Positions 13,075-25,236 of a stretch of DNA of 64,000 nucleotides are shown here, one piece after another (the first letter of the stretch is position 1; every line of letters begins with the position of its first letter). The stretch covers positions 236,730 to 300,729 of the forward strand of contig CAJNYU010000987.1 in assembly GCA_905331475.1 (NCBI GenBank). Direction: 5' to 3'. The translations under genes and the position numbers were made by a program. This DNA is from Rotaria socialis (Eukaryota > Rotifera > Eurotatoria > Philodinida > Philodinidae). The notes beneath the pieces were generated by a model. That model had not been told where the DNA came from and ran no database searches. It worked only from the letters and a program-made list of their open reading frames with translations.

Positions 13075-14619
13075 TAAGACGTATTTTCATTGAATTCCAA
13101 TCGTTTGTGTTCTTTTTTTCTATTTGGTAAGTGAACACCTGTAGCACAGTGCAAAAAATAAAATGAATTTTTTTCCTAGGCAATATAAAATCTATGAAAT
13201 AATTCTCGTTATTTTATTTTTTTGTTAAATGAATACGCAAAGAGACAATTTCATAGGTTTCTTCGCCTTCATCTCGACAATTTTATTTAAATCAAAAGAT
13301 CAGAAAACAGCATTATATCTTTAATCAAAAAAGGTTTCGCGTCTTTCTTCGCGAGAACATTCTAGACAGAAAAGTTCATCTTGAGAAGTTGAAATTAAGA
13401 TAGACAAACTTTAAATAGTTTATGTTTGAATTTTGTTTTCATATAATTCGCGTACAAATCATCTTTGAATTCTTTGCAATTTCGAAATATGCAACTAGAT
13501 ATATATGCATGAAATGTTAATGTAACAAGTTTAAGACAGTTTCAATATTTGAACACTACAGATGTATGCATGTATCACGATTCTTTTTTCTATTCATGTA
13601 TCGCATACAAATTTATTCGTTGTAGTGCTATTGGTATTTGCGATGAAGCGTTAAGCTTTCTCTCTCGTTTCTTTTTGTTCTTCATACGTGCTCACACTCT
13701 CGACGACATAAGTAATAGGCGATCTTTGCGTAATCTTTCGATCCAAAATATACATGCAAGTTCTTCAACTGCAAATAACAACATGACTAAAAATCATCTC
13801 TACAATACGCGATGAAAGAGTATATGTGTGACGCAAGAATATAGTGTACACACAAGTCAAAAATTATAGTACCGTCATTCATTTTTCGAAAAGGATTGAA
13901 TTAATGTTCAAAGCAATTCTTCTTTCTCTATGTTTTATATTTTTTCAGGCGATATACAAGTGCTGTTATTTAAGAGTTTGTTAAATGAGATAATACTAAA
14001 AGAACTAAAACTGAGCGCACGACGACCGTTTAATGAATAAGAAAGAAAGGAAAAAAAAGCCGAAATACCCTATATGAATGGAATAAAAGCAGAAAGTAAT
14101 TTAGATGAGATTGTGTATAAAATGAAATATGAGCTTTAAAAAAATCAAGAAAAAATAAAGCATTTTTTCTTCTGACTTATTATCAAAGTCACATTGACGA
14201 GAATTTAAAATTGTTAAACGAAATAAAAGAGTAACCTTGTATTTGATTACCATCAGAGGGAAAAAAAAGCCATCTGTATGTATATGTACTTTAAAAACTC
14301 TCAACTATATGATCAATGTTGTTGATTTACCTTGAAACTAACGATAAGTAAAAACATCCAGAAATATAACCAAAAAAGAAACAGAAACAAAACTATTACT
14401 TAATTTCGTCACTAACACCTGCTATTCTTTTCACTTTATTTTATTTAAATCTAACTGATAATTTTATCTCTCTAGTTGATAAAAAATTTCGATACATATT
14501 TCAAAAAGAAAAGAAAAGCAATCGTTAATTTTTAATTTACCTGCGCCCTGTATGCTGAATGCAAATAATGACCGCAGCTTTTTTTGAACGCTAGTCTGTC
14601 TGGTAAACACGTGCACCAG

Positions 14620-14648
<29 letters not shown>
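14620..14648. repeat. (TC)n microsatellite
   Basis: About 29 bases of TC dinucleotides in noncoding DNA. Confidence 0.9.
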
Positions 14649-14654
<6 letters not shown>

Positions 14655-15665
14655 CTTTCTTCAAAGAAAGACAAGCAAAACAAATGGTTCGACTGAGCAA
14701 ATGCTGCCACCTTCATTCATTGGGTTTAGATTGACTTAAATCTTTTTCTCTCTTCGTTCTTCATTCTTTGTCTGTGTTTCGTCACCATGTTCTGTTGTTT
14801 TTTTTGGCATTTATTTCTTCCTCTTTTTTTTTTGATTGTTCAAGTGTCTCATATATTACATATTGAGAAAGAGGATCAAAGTTTGAGCTGGCCGCGTCTC
14901 TTTTCTATTCTTCTTTCGTTTGTATAGGCAAGCTTTAGCACGACACAATATGACACAAATCATGCTTGATGAATTAAGAGATGATGTTTGTTCGCACTAA
15001 TATATGCATCCGAGATGACAATCAAATTGAGTTCAATCTCAATCTGTCTGTTCTACAGTTCGCAATGCGTCTTTGTTCAGACACTTTCAGTGATTTATCA
15101 GAAAGCGAAAAACAATAAACTTGAATTCAATAACCCGAGGAAGGCTTCTTCGTCGAAGATTTTATTCAATTTGTTTTATAAAATTTTCATACAATCTTAT
15201 TGACTTTATCGTTTTTAAATTAGTAAAATTTAATATTCATAAAATATAAAAAGGAAACTTTTAGTTGAAATCATTTAGTTATGTAAACGATCGATTTTTA
15301 AGAGTTTAAATTGAAACAAAAGCAGCGACTGAGATTTATATAGTCACAACTTATGTTCACTAGTATCCTATTCAGCACACAAGGACATTTATAAAAGTGA
15401 CCATTTTCATTCAATGAAGAAGAAGAAAAACGAAGTTTTATTCAATACTTCTTTTTTGTATTAAATTTCATAGAAAAATGTAATCTATTGAAGTGGTGAT
15501 TCTGTGGTTCCTCATCTCAACAAGAATGCAACCTTCAATTTTAGAGCTTTCTTGCAATCTGAAAACGCTGTTATATAATCATGTTTTAAATTTAATTTCT
15601 ACATCATCATAGACTGTACATTAACGTTGTTTGTTGAGATGTACTTGAATAAACTAAGTGCGAGA

Positions 15666-15738
15666 TAAACTAATTCATCAATCATTTATATATTTCTTTA
15701 AAATAAAGAAATATATAAATGATTGATGAATTAGTTTA
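15666..15738. repeat. Perfect 35-bp inverted repeat (fold-back) with 3-nt loop
   Basis: Arms 15666-15700 and 15704-15738 are exact reverse complements with an AAA loop. The 11-mer agactgtacat occurs at 15611-15621 and again at 15738-15748, touching the right arm. Confidence 0.9.
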
Positions 15739-18700
15739 GACTGTACATGCAAATCTTTGTTTTCGAGCTTATCTTAGTATATATAATAAATTTGCACGTA
15801 GAATATGCTAATCCAATTAAACCGCAAGAAGTACGAAAAAAAACAAAAAGAAAACGATTTCTGTTTGAAATGTAAAGGACAGATCTATTCCCTGGTCCGA
15901 GTTTATCATTGGAAATTTTTACATTTAACCTATTTTACGTCAATATAATGAAGCTAAAGAACACATGGGAATTCTATATCTTACCCTCCCCAAGGAGAAA
16001 CGTCTATGTTGAGAAGTTTCGTTTTTGTAAAGATAAATAAATATACTAGAAACTGATTACCTACTTCTACGACTATCTAAACTTTAGTCTTTGTCCACCC
16101 TATGAAGAAACCTTTATTTTTTTTTCTCTAGATTGTAAAAATAACCTCGAGCCATTCATGTGTAGGTTTTATCCACTGATAATTATGTCAGAGCACTTTT
16201 ATTCGTATATTTATTAAAATCATAAAAACTATTTTATGTTTTTACAAAACGATTTCGTTTACTATTAACCGATATTCTATACATAGTCAATAATATCAAT
16301 GTTGTAATAATAACTTCCAACAAATACGCGTTATGTCTTATTGGCAACGAGCAACTCGTGACGTTTATTATTATGCTGACATTTATATTACATCATCGCT
16401 GTTGTCGATCAGTTCGCTTTTTATACTCGTATAACAACTATTCCATTCTATTATTAATCAGTTAGACATAATATACACACTTGTTTGAGGAAAATAAAAT
16501 TTATTTTCAAATAGAAAATTTTACCTTGAGAGATAATTCATAACTACAACAAAACTTTTCTTACTATCATTGTTTCTGTAAAAGTAATCAGGTATTCGCT
16601 GGTGACTAAATTATCCTACACGCATCATCAATCGATTGTTTTATCAACAGTTAAATCAATCATCAATACAGCATTGATTCGTTGTGTCATTATTCCTACA
16701 ATACGAATAGTAATCGCCGGTGTTGTTTTTATTTGAAATCAACCCTGGAGATGAATCTAGTCATTTATTTTATCAGTATCAACTGCTAATTTCGTATATA
16801 TGCTAATATATGTCCCTCAAATAAACTGGCTATTAGTCATCGTAACATACGAGTTAATCTATCGATTTTATATATAGTCTATAGTTCAATCCGTGCCACG
16901 TGCTTGTGATGGTGCATACATGATATGAAAGAGAGTGATCGCAGTGAAGCGTGGATGATGAATGAACATAAATTGTTGCTCGTTCGGAAGAGAAATTTAA
17001 AAAATGAACAAAAATTATGACATCTGGTTTTTCTACTAGATAGAATTATCTGTTTTTGACGTCATTAAATAGGATTGTTGATTAGAAGAAGAAGATAAAA
17101 GGCGAACGCTCAAATAATGTTTGTGTTGATGAGTAGCAGAGATTTAAATGGACTATTGGAATTGCCTGTATAAAACAGAGACAGGCCATCATAATCGACT
17201 TAATTCAAGATCAAAAATGAACTACTCGTCTGTGGTGTTTTGATAAAGCCAATGTTTTATTTGACAACAGAAAACAGGTGAGAAATGGGTTTTTATTTGT
17301 CAACAATGCAAGGATTCGATTTTTCCGAATAATCGGTAGTGTATTTATCTGAAAGAAACAGCGAGTCTTAGACGTATTCAAAAGTATCGAATTTCGCTAA
17401 TCTAAAACAAACTATCCCTGATAAAATTCCCAGTCTGATTCGTCCTGTGCACGGAGCCACTTTTCTTACGTTGGACTTCGGTATCAGTCGGAAAAACTTT
17501 CGAAATTAAATGATATCAACTTGTAAAAGCAATCGTTTATCTTGTATTATCGATCGAACGATAATAAATACAATATAAAAAATGACCGTCGTTCGCTTAT
17601 TTTTCTAATGACATGTTGTTCTTAAAAAATACGAGTAGCTCTGCTAGACAATATATAAATAATATTATTATCATCAATATAATCATTCATTCTTGATAGA
17701 ATAACTATAATTAATTTATCTTATCGAAACAGATACTGTCGGTGTTACAATTGCTATCACATTGAGAGAAAAAAAATGTGTATTATAACATATTAATTAA
17801 ATCTTATTGATTCATTAATAATCTGACAAAATCAAATCTTCACAAGAAGATTAAGCTCGTGCAGGTCAAAATTAAACTATCCTTTTTCTCATCGTGCTAG
17901 TAGCGATTGAATGCTAGTGTGCCATGTGAAATAAAAGAACAGCAATCGTTCGTTTACCATGATTGTTGATGTTCTTTAACTTGAATATGAATGATCGATT
18001 GATTTGTATAATTCAAAATATTTCTACGTTAATTATAAAATCACGTTTTAATAGTAACCGCCAATAATCGAACTATCTGATTACAATTGTTCAGCAGTAA
18101 ACCTTAATCGTGAGAAGCTGGAATTTAAGTTTTGTCGATATTTTTCGAGTTTGTTAAACTTTTCCTTCGCTGTTTCTGAAAGGATAGTCAGATTTTCGGT
18201 TGTCTGGAATGAACCGATATAATCATGAGATTCTCATTTGATTAGAATATACTATTGACTTGACTGCAACAGCAATTCTAAGCTCTTGAATGAGGGTCAA
18301 AATAGTGTGAGAGTTTCTTTTTCTTGAGGGCTGAAATATTCTCATGAGAAGAAAAGCATATGTTGGCCTTCGAGTCTATTCACACGACGGCCAATTTAGC
18401 TCTGATTAATGTTGTATTTAGATAGGTTCTGCTTGATACCGAGACTTCTGATGACAACTGTATCTTCTAGATTTACTAAAATCAATTGATTGTAAAATAT
18501 TTTCAAAAAAATTAGCAATCTCAAATCAATAAGACGTGCTCATTTCAGACGAAGAAAAGACTTTTTCATATTACAAATCAAATCAATTACGAGAAAAATT
18601 TCTAATTCAACAAAACTGTCGTCGATAATGCGCTCGTACCAATTTTCTCTTCTAATCATTCAAATATTGAAGATTTTCACACACAGCAAAGGTTTGTTTT

Positions 18701-19114
18701 AAATGCCACACTTTCAAGGTTCTCTCATACGATAGCATTAACTCGAATATTGTCTACAGGAGACAAGCGTCTGTTATTAGAGCAAATAAACGGAGGATAT
18801 TTTAAGTTGAAAAATAAATAGAATTGATTATGGTGAAGTGCACAAACTTGATAAGCTAAGTTACTTCTTTGTTCATTAGTTCGACTACATGTCAAATGTA
18901 CTCATTAATCTGTGCTAGAGATAAGCAAATTACGAAGAGATCAGTTGTCAAATAAGAAATTCTCTATTACTAATGTAATTGTAGAACGACGACATCATTA
19001 TTCTCGTCCATTGGGGTCCATATTTTACCTATTCCTGTCTCGCTGCAATATATTCACCTTGGTGAATTGAAATAAATATTATTTTTCAATTATTCTGTGC
19101 TTGATTAGTTATCA

Positions 19115-19878
19115 ATGAAATATCTAGTTATATTTCTAACTCTATTTTTGTCCATTTCAAAATATCAATGTGAATATGCATCTTGCAGGTTCAATTGTGT
19201 TCTTAAAATTTCGTTGATCACTTTTCATGATTATTTCGTAGGACGAATTGTTCAACTAATGGAACATTTGACGACGAATGTTGGCGACAAGCATTAACTT
19301 ATCAATCAGCAGAGTTAGTTGAACGGTTATTTTCATTTAGTAGTCTTTCTGTACATGTTGACACTTTCCAACGAAAACATTCCAGTCAAGTACGCCGAAT
19401 GAAAAGTCAAAAAAGATAAAATTTTTATTTTCTTCTGTTGTTTTAAGTTAAATGATAGTATTAAATTTATTGACACTGCGTTAAACAATCATCTATTAAA
19501 CGAATCGAAGGATGCAAAACTTAACATGAATTTATTTACAGAAACAAAACAAATTCTTATTAATTTTGTATGAAACGTTTAGTATCGATTGTTTAGATAA
19601 ACAATTTTTCTTTCTAGTGTCGAAATTTAACATCACAGCCAGTTACGGATGTTCGTCAAATTCCATCATTGGTATGCTCAGCGCATTCATGTTCTGGAGA
19701 TATACGTAATTATGTGGTACTTTTTATAATTAGTATTGCTATATGCAGTGTGACACTAATCATTTGCATTGTACAATCTATTAAAATACGTCGTAGAAGA
19801 AATCCACGATCGATTGTGATAGCTAACAATGCAGTTCCTAATTCACCTGCAACTGCTGTAACTACTACTGATACTTAA
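19115..19878 (+). CDS. Small Cys-rich type I membrane protein (paralogue A), function unknown
   Basis: Four exons (19115-19188, 19242-19389, 19448-19567, 19618-19878) keep frame and give about 200 residues. An N-terminal signal peptide (KYLVIFLTLFLSISKYQC) leads an ectodomain with the pattern C-x3-C-x9-C-W. A helical-looking middle follows, then three more cysteines, a single membrane span (YVVLFIISIAICSVTLIICIV), a basic stop-transfer KIRRRRN and a short tail. The next gene downstream has the same order of features and the same intron phases, so the two are probably tandem duplicates. I recognise no named family; a receptor or adhesion role at the cell surface is only a guess. An acceptor-like gattag ends 6 nt before the ATG with no donor upstream, suggesting a trans-spliced mRNA. 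Confidence 0.75.
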
Positions 19879-19979
19879 TACATGACAAAATAGACATATT
19901 TTTACTTTGATTATAAAGCTCAACTTGATTTACTTTTCTATCAAACATATATATTTTAATTGAAAGTAACCTCAATTTT

Positions 19980-19999
19980 TGTTTTTTTCCTTGTTATAG
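19980..19999 (+). promoter_or_regulatory. Orphan splice acceptor upstream of paralogue B (possible spliced-leader site)
   Basis: A pyrimidine tract ending in ttgttatag lies 7 nt before the ATG at 20007, with no matching donor between it and the stop of the gene before. In animals with spliced leaders, such sites receive the leader on downstream genes of an operon. Confidence 0.4.
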
Positions 20000-20006
20000 A
20001 TTAATA

Positions 20007-22867
20007 ATGCATTATAATAGTGGCATTTTTCTTATGTCTATTTATTTTACAATAACAGTGTCGGCAGAACGAGAATCATTTGAAAAGAAATGCAAGTAAG
20101 TGAAAGCAAATTAGAAATGATCGAAAACCGATATTTCTATTAATTTATATAAAGGATCAACAAAAATGGAGAAATATTAAATAAAGGTATTCAAAGTTTT
20201 GACTATGTCACTTAGTAACGATCCGTTGCAATGATCTTGTTACTCGTATTTTACAATCTTTGCTATCACTGTACTCACGTACTAGTTCTATCTATCTAGT
20301 TTTGCTTTCCTCCGTGGGATTTCACTCTGTCTCATGGCGCATGCATATACATTACTGCTAAACATGAGTGAGACCATGGTAATGTTTGCTAAGAAATCTA
20401 AGAAGACGATACGAGAATTCTGTTTTAATATTCTTTCCTGAACGACGAGGACATTCGAATCGATGTTGTTGTTGTTGAGAATTTTAAGAGTTTCCCTACT
20501 AATGCCGAGAGCAACATTTCTCAATTATTCTATCGAGAGCCTTTTTTCTTTTGATTATTATTCATACTACTTATAGACAAAAAGTTCTGAATTTATGTCA
20601 TGACTCGTAAATTATAGAGTTCGATTCTTAACAAAAATTTCTCAATGGCTCTTTAGGTTTGACTTGCTCACTAGGAAGGACAGAGAAAGAAACACTATTT
20701 CCTTATCATTGTTAGTAATAGCGCATTTATACGACATCGTTCTTCTTCTCTATCTCTTACCAAAAAAAAAGAGCAATATCCTGAGTCGCATTCTACGATT
20801 AGTCGCTACGTTTTATTTACCAACTAAAACCCCAAATACATTCACCGTACATCCCTTTTTACTAAAAGGCTATTTATTAATCTAACTGGAAAAAAAAGTT
20901 CTCTGACTAAGCTCATATTTCCTTCTTCGATATACCACCATGAAGCGCAGTGTTTTTATTTTGCCATGTTACACCGTAGAATTCCCATGATTTCCGATGC
21001 TCGCTCTATCCATTATTTGATCCAAATGGAATTAAAAAAACAAAACAAATGTCAATGATGCATAAAACGAGTCACCTCTCAAGATAATTACATTAGTATC
21101 GTTTATATTTAATGCTAAAATCTCTTCGCTACTCAACATAGATAGGGTCCTGGAGGTTGATTTTATTTCTGACTATTTTCCATAGGAAATCATGTTGCGT
21201 GAGTATAATATCTAAGAAAGTAATTTATACGTTTGAAATTCAATATCATTTATGTCTATAGAAAATCTCCATGATCGAACTTATTTTCTAAAATTAATTA
21301 CTTATTCGCGTCTCAAATATAGCATTCTAATATTAGATTACCGAAATGTGATGACAGGATATTCTGCTAAATTAATAAGGAAAGAATTCAATCTATTACT
21401 GATGCCGGTGAATGTTTTCCGGCATAAGACAGATTGAATCGGTAATTATTTCAGAGCGATAAAATTCATCAATAAATGATCGAAGATATTTTTTTATCGA
21501 CGAGTATTGAGCTACCCGGTTAAAATCTTTGAAATTAGGAAAGAAAAATTCTATGCATAGATATATCTACTAATTTTCCTGTCATTTCCGTTCTATAGGT
21601 TTTTTTCTTTCGGTTTAACAGACAGGGGCTTAATGTGTATTAGCATAGCATTGGCTGTCTAACTTTGATTATTTTCTCATAGAAAATTTTTCCAGTAGAC
21701 ACTGTTGCGTATATATAGATAATAAAATATTTTTTCTCGTTAACAGACGTGAATGTAATGTGGAACATGGTTCGCTGAATTGTTGGCAAACAACTACAGA
21801 TGGATTTACTTATGGTTTGTCAACAGCTATGATTGATTATTGCCAAGCACTATTGCAGTTGCGTCAAACTACCGATGATAAAGTTAGTTAAATATTAAAC
21901 TACACTTTGGTTGATCGAAAACGACTGTTTTTTTCTTTTGAAAAAGTAAAATATATACTGTGCATAAGTACGATTTCAGAATCTTCTCGCTGTTTAAATG
22001 TCCTTATGTACCATGGTTAGAAACGATGCGGTTTTAGACATTTCCGTTTATGGAAAAATTCTTTTCTAAATGTCAAAGATGATAGGTAATGATACATTGC
22101 TTTGACACTGATTTCATATTAGTGAAGCGAAGAGGATGAACGGGTCATCAAGCTACTATTTTTGAAATAACATATTCAAGTCTTGGTAAACTAGTCAAAG
22201 TATGTAATAATGTCTTAATGTTTGCTGTAGATATATAGAATATACTTATGCGCTAGTTAAACATTGGCTAGAATAATTATAATGTTCAATTAAGAAAGAC
22301 GATGGAAGATAATGAGCACGTAGAAAGAAAAAAAGACACAATAAAAAAAACCGTAGCGATAGAAAACAGACAAAATGTCAGTTCGACAAGTGAAAATCCG
22401 TTGAGAAACAAGGCCATTTCTTTTTTGTTAAAGCTCGCACTTGTCTTATTAGTATCGGGCGAAGCTCAAGATTATTTGTTTTTATTCAAAGGAATCTTGG
22501 TATGATATCTGTCGTTACATACTCATCCAACAAATAGAGAATTACGATATTGCTCGTAAAGTTCGTCAATTGACTAAGAAGGATATAAGTGACGTTGCAA
22601 CGTCACTTCTTGATAAAGTAAAATATTTCTATTCGTTCTTATATCTATTATTAACTCGATTAATTCTAGTGCTTTCACGACACAACATCCACAGCGTCTG
22701 TACAGCCATCATGTCCATTGTGTTCGAAAACACAATCTAATTTAATAAAACAAACTCGTACTCTATCACTAATTCTCATATCCGGTTATGTTCTTCTCAT
22801 AGTTTTCATTGTATTCTTGCATACATTCCATAGTTATCATTCACATCGTTCATATCAATCAATCTAA
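20007..22867 (+). CDS. Small Cys-rich type I membrane protein (paralogue B), function unknown
   Basis: Four exons (20007-20095, 21747-21882, 22540-22617, 22670-22867) keep frame and give about 166 residues. A signal peptide (GIFLMSIYFTITVSA) is followed by C-x3-C-x8-C-W, then more cysteines including CPLC, one membrane span (LSLILISGYVLLIVFIVFL) and a His/Ser-rich cytoplasmic tail. The exon plan copies paralogue A: a phase-2 first intron just after the first cysteine, phase-0 later introns, and a last exon opening on cysteine. Sequence identity outside these marks is low, so the duplication is old or selection is relaxed. Intron 1 is 1.65 kb. The stop lies only 31 nt before the FPGT start, which suggests co-transcription with it. 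Confidence 0.7.
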
Positions 22868-22885
22868 CTTTTTTGTTTGTTTCAG
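22868..22885 (+). promoter_or_regulatory. Orphan splice acceptor between paralogue B and FPGT
   Basis: A strong polypyrimidine tract ending in gtttgtttcag sits between the stop codon of paralogue B (22867) and the FPGT ATG (22899). No donor precedes it in the 17-nt gap, and reading through would hit an in-frame TAG. This fits trans-splicing of a leader onto FPGT mRNA. Confidence 0.5.
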
Positions 22886-22898
22886 ATAGAACAAAACT

Positions 22899-25203
22899 AT
22901 GAATTTTTCATCACACCAAGCACTTGCATTCTACGAAACACTAAAAGGTATGTAAATGAATAACATTTGCTTTTATTTATTTCTTTGGCCGAAACAACAA
23001 ACAAAAAATATAGAGAACGAGCACAAAAAAAAGACAGATTGAGGAGGAAACAGAATAATTCTATACATATTTCTATTCACATTCAAAATTTGGTACGACA
23101 GCATCTTCGTTGGTTGTCATTTCATTACTGTTATTGGTATAATTATTGCTGCTATTGTATAATAATGACTCATCGTTCATTGATGATGTAGTATTGATTG
23201 ATATTGTTGATGTATCGCGATCACCATTGAACCAAACATGTCCAAGAATGTCTTGCGGTAGAAGACGTTCGTCGGGTTTTACTCGAATCAAAGAACGGAG
23301 TAATGAACGTGCTTTTATTGATATAGCTCGAGGTATGTCTGGACGACATCGACCAATTTTAATAAATAAACCGACAAGAGTTCGATCACAAAATGGATAA
23401 CGACCAAAAAGCATCGTATACAATATTATACCTTTATATAGAAATTTTTAATTAGTCATTTATTTAACATGAATATGAAGAAGAAGAAAAAAGTTTAAAC
23501 TGATCGATCTGTAGGTAAATGTCTGAGAAGTTGAAATCTAACGTCAATTCGTCCTTCGGTTTTCTTCTTTTGCTTAACTAAATTAAACAGATTCATTTGT
23601 TAATCTTGACCTAGATCAAAGATTTATTCTTTTATTTCGTTCAGTCAATATTGACCTATTGAAAATAACTCAGATGGTATTATTTAGAAATCAGCTTACT
23701 CTAGTAAAATAAACAGTTCTCCATAGTTTCAAGTTACACTAGACTCCTTCCAAGAATTCAAAAAATGACTTCATAGGTAAGTTAAAAACAAAAATATGTC
23801 TGTGAACTTCCTTGGTCAGAAACATCTGTCGAAAGATAAAGATTCCTTTTGCAAAATAAAATAATTTTCATGTTGATATACACTCTTGCTTATGAGAATC
23901 ATACTACACCCTCGAGTCTATCGGATTCGTTTCGAATCGAAAATATTCTAGTCCTATAAAATGATCGATTAGATTCTAGAAAGTTATTTCTACGTATTTT
24001 GAAACATAAACTTGCGATCAAAAGATGATAATAGAGTGTCTATTAACTGTCACGTTAAATTTATTTTCCGAGTTAGTCTAATGGAAACAATCTTCTATAC
24101 CATAATAATCGGAGTCTATTATAAATAAGCCAAAAAAAGAAAAAGAAAAACTACTATATACCTAGACTCCATGAATCAGCGAATTTCCCGGAATACATCT
24201 GCCTATTGAGAACTATCTCAGGACATGCATACACCGGACATGAAAATCGTGAAGAAACAAGATCATTAGTTGACGTTGGGCTAGTTAACATAATTGCTTC
24301 ATCGAGTCCCGTTAGAAGTAAATGTGAATGTACATTATTGTTAAATATGATTTTTCGTAATTTTAAATCTCGTATAATCAATCCAGCACGATGACACATT
24401 TGTACGGCACGTACAATTTGCGTAAATAAATTCCTAGATTCATGCTCATTTAAACGATGTTTCTCGGTAATATATGTATGTAAATTGCTTGAATAATTTG
24501 GATATAGAACAACAGCTGTTCTATCAAGCGATAGGACATCTCGAAAAAAATGCAAATTATGTTTAGCAGCTAATTGTTGTATTGATATGGATTTTATTAA
24601 TTGTTTGTTTGTGTTTGACGCAAGCAAAATTGATGTTAGACGTCGATACGGTTCTAAACGTTGTCGAAGTATTTCAATAGGAAATTCTTTATACAGAAGA
24701 TTGTCACCACTCGGAATATGACGAGCACATTTGAAATCATCGAATTTTACTTCGGTTAATTCATAGTCACCAATTATACGAATAGAAGGTAATAATGGCT
24801 GATTATTTAATGTTGTTTGATCATTGTTGTTTGCTGTAGAAATTGCCGTAAACGGATTAACAAATACAACAGAATCGGGCGTAAGAGGGCCTGATGGATC
24901 AGCTGTTTGTGGATTTGGAGTTGAAGGATTGGAAGCCGACGAAGATGTAGATAGTTGTGTCAATAATCGTAGATCATGACGTTTAACTGATGATCGATGA
25001 AGGGAAGACATTCTTTGTTAGAGAGAAATATTTAATTCACAAACGACTTAGATTCTATGGAAACAAAAAAAGTTTTTAAAGTTGTTCAATAATATCTGAC
25101 GTTAGCGTTGATTTAATTTCGGTAGCAGCGTTACTAGAATAAAGAAATAAATAACCTGATTAGAATAATGAACAGTCTATCTAAGTTTATAATAGATATG
25201 TAT

Positions 25204-25236
<33 letters not shown>

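Larger units (their letters stand above)
13075..19100. other. 6-kb noncoding stretch upstream of dystrophin
   Basis: AT-rich sequence with frequent stops in all frames and no recognisable protein or RNA gene. It holds a TC microsatellite at about 14620-14648 and a perfect fold-back at 15666-15738. Being upstream of dystrophin and of the small membrane-protein cluster on the other strand, it may serve as a shared divergent promoter region, but I see no specific element. Confidence 0.6.

Noticed and set aside
22302..22505. Open frame of 67 codons starting MEDNEHVERKK
   Set aside because: Lies inside an intron of the paralogue B gene and has no splice partner or family match.
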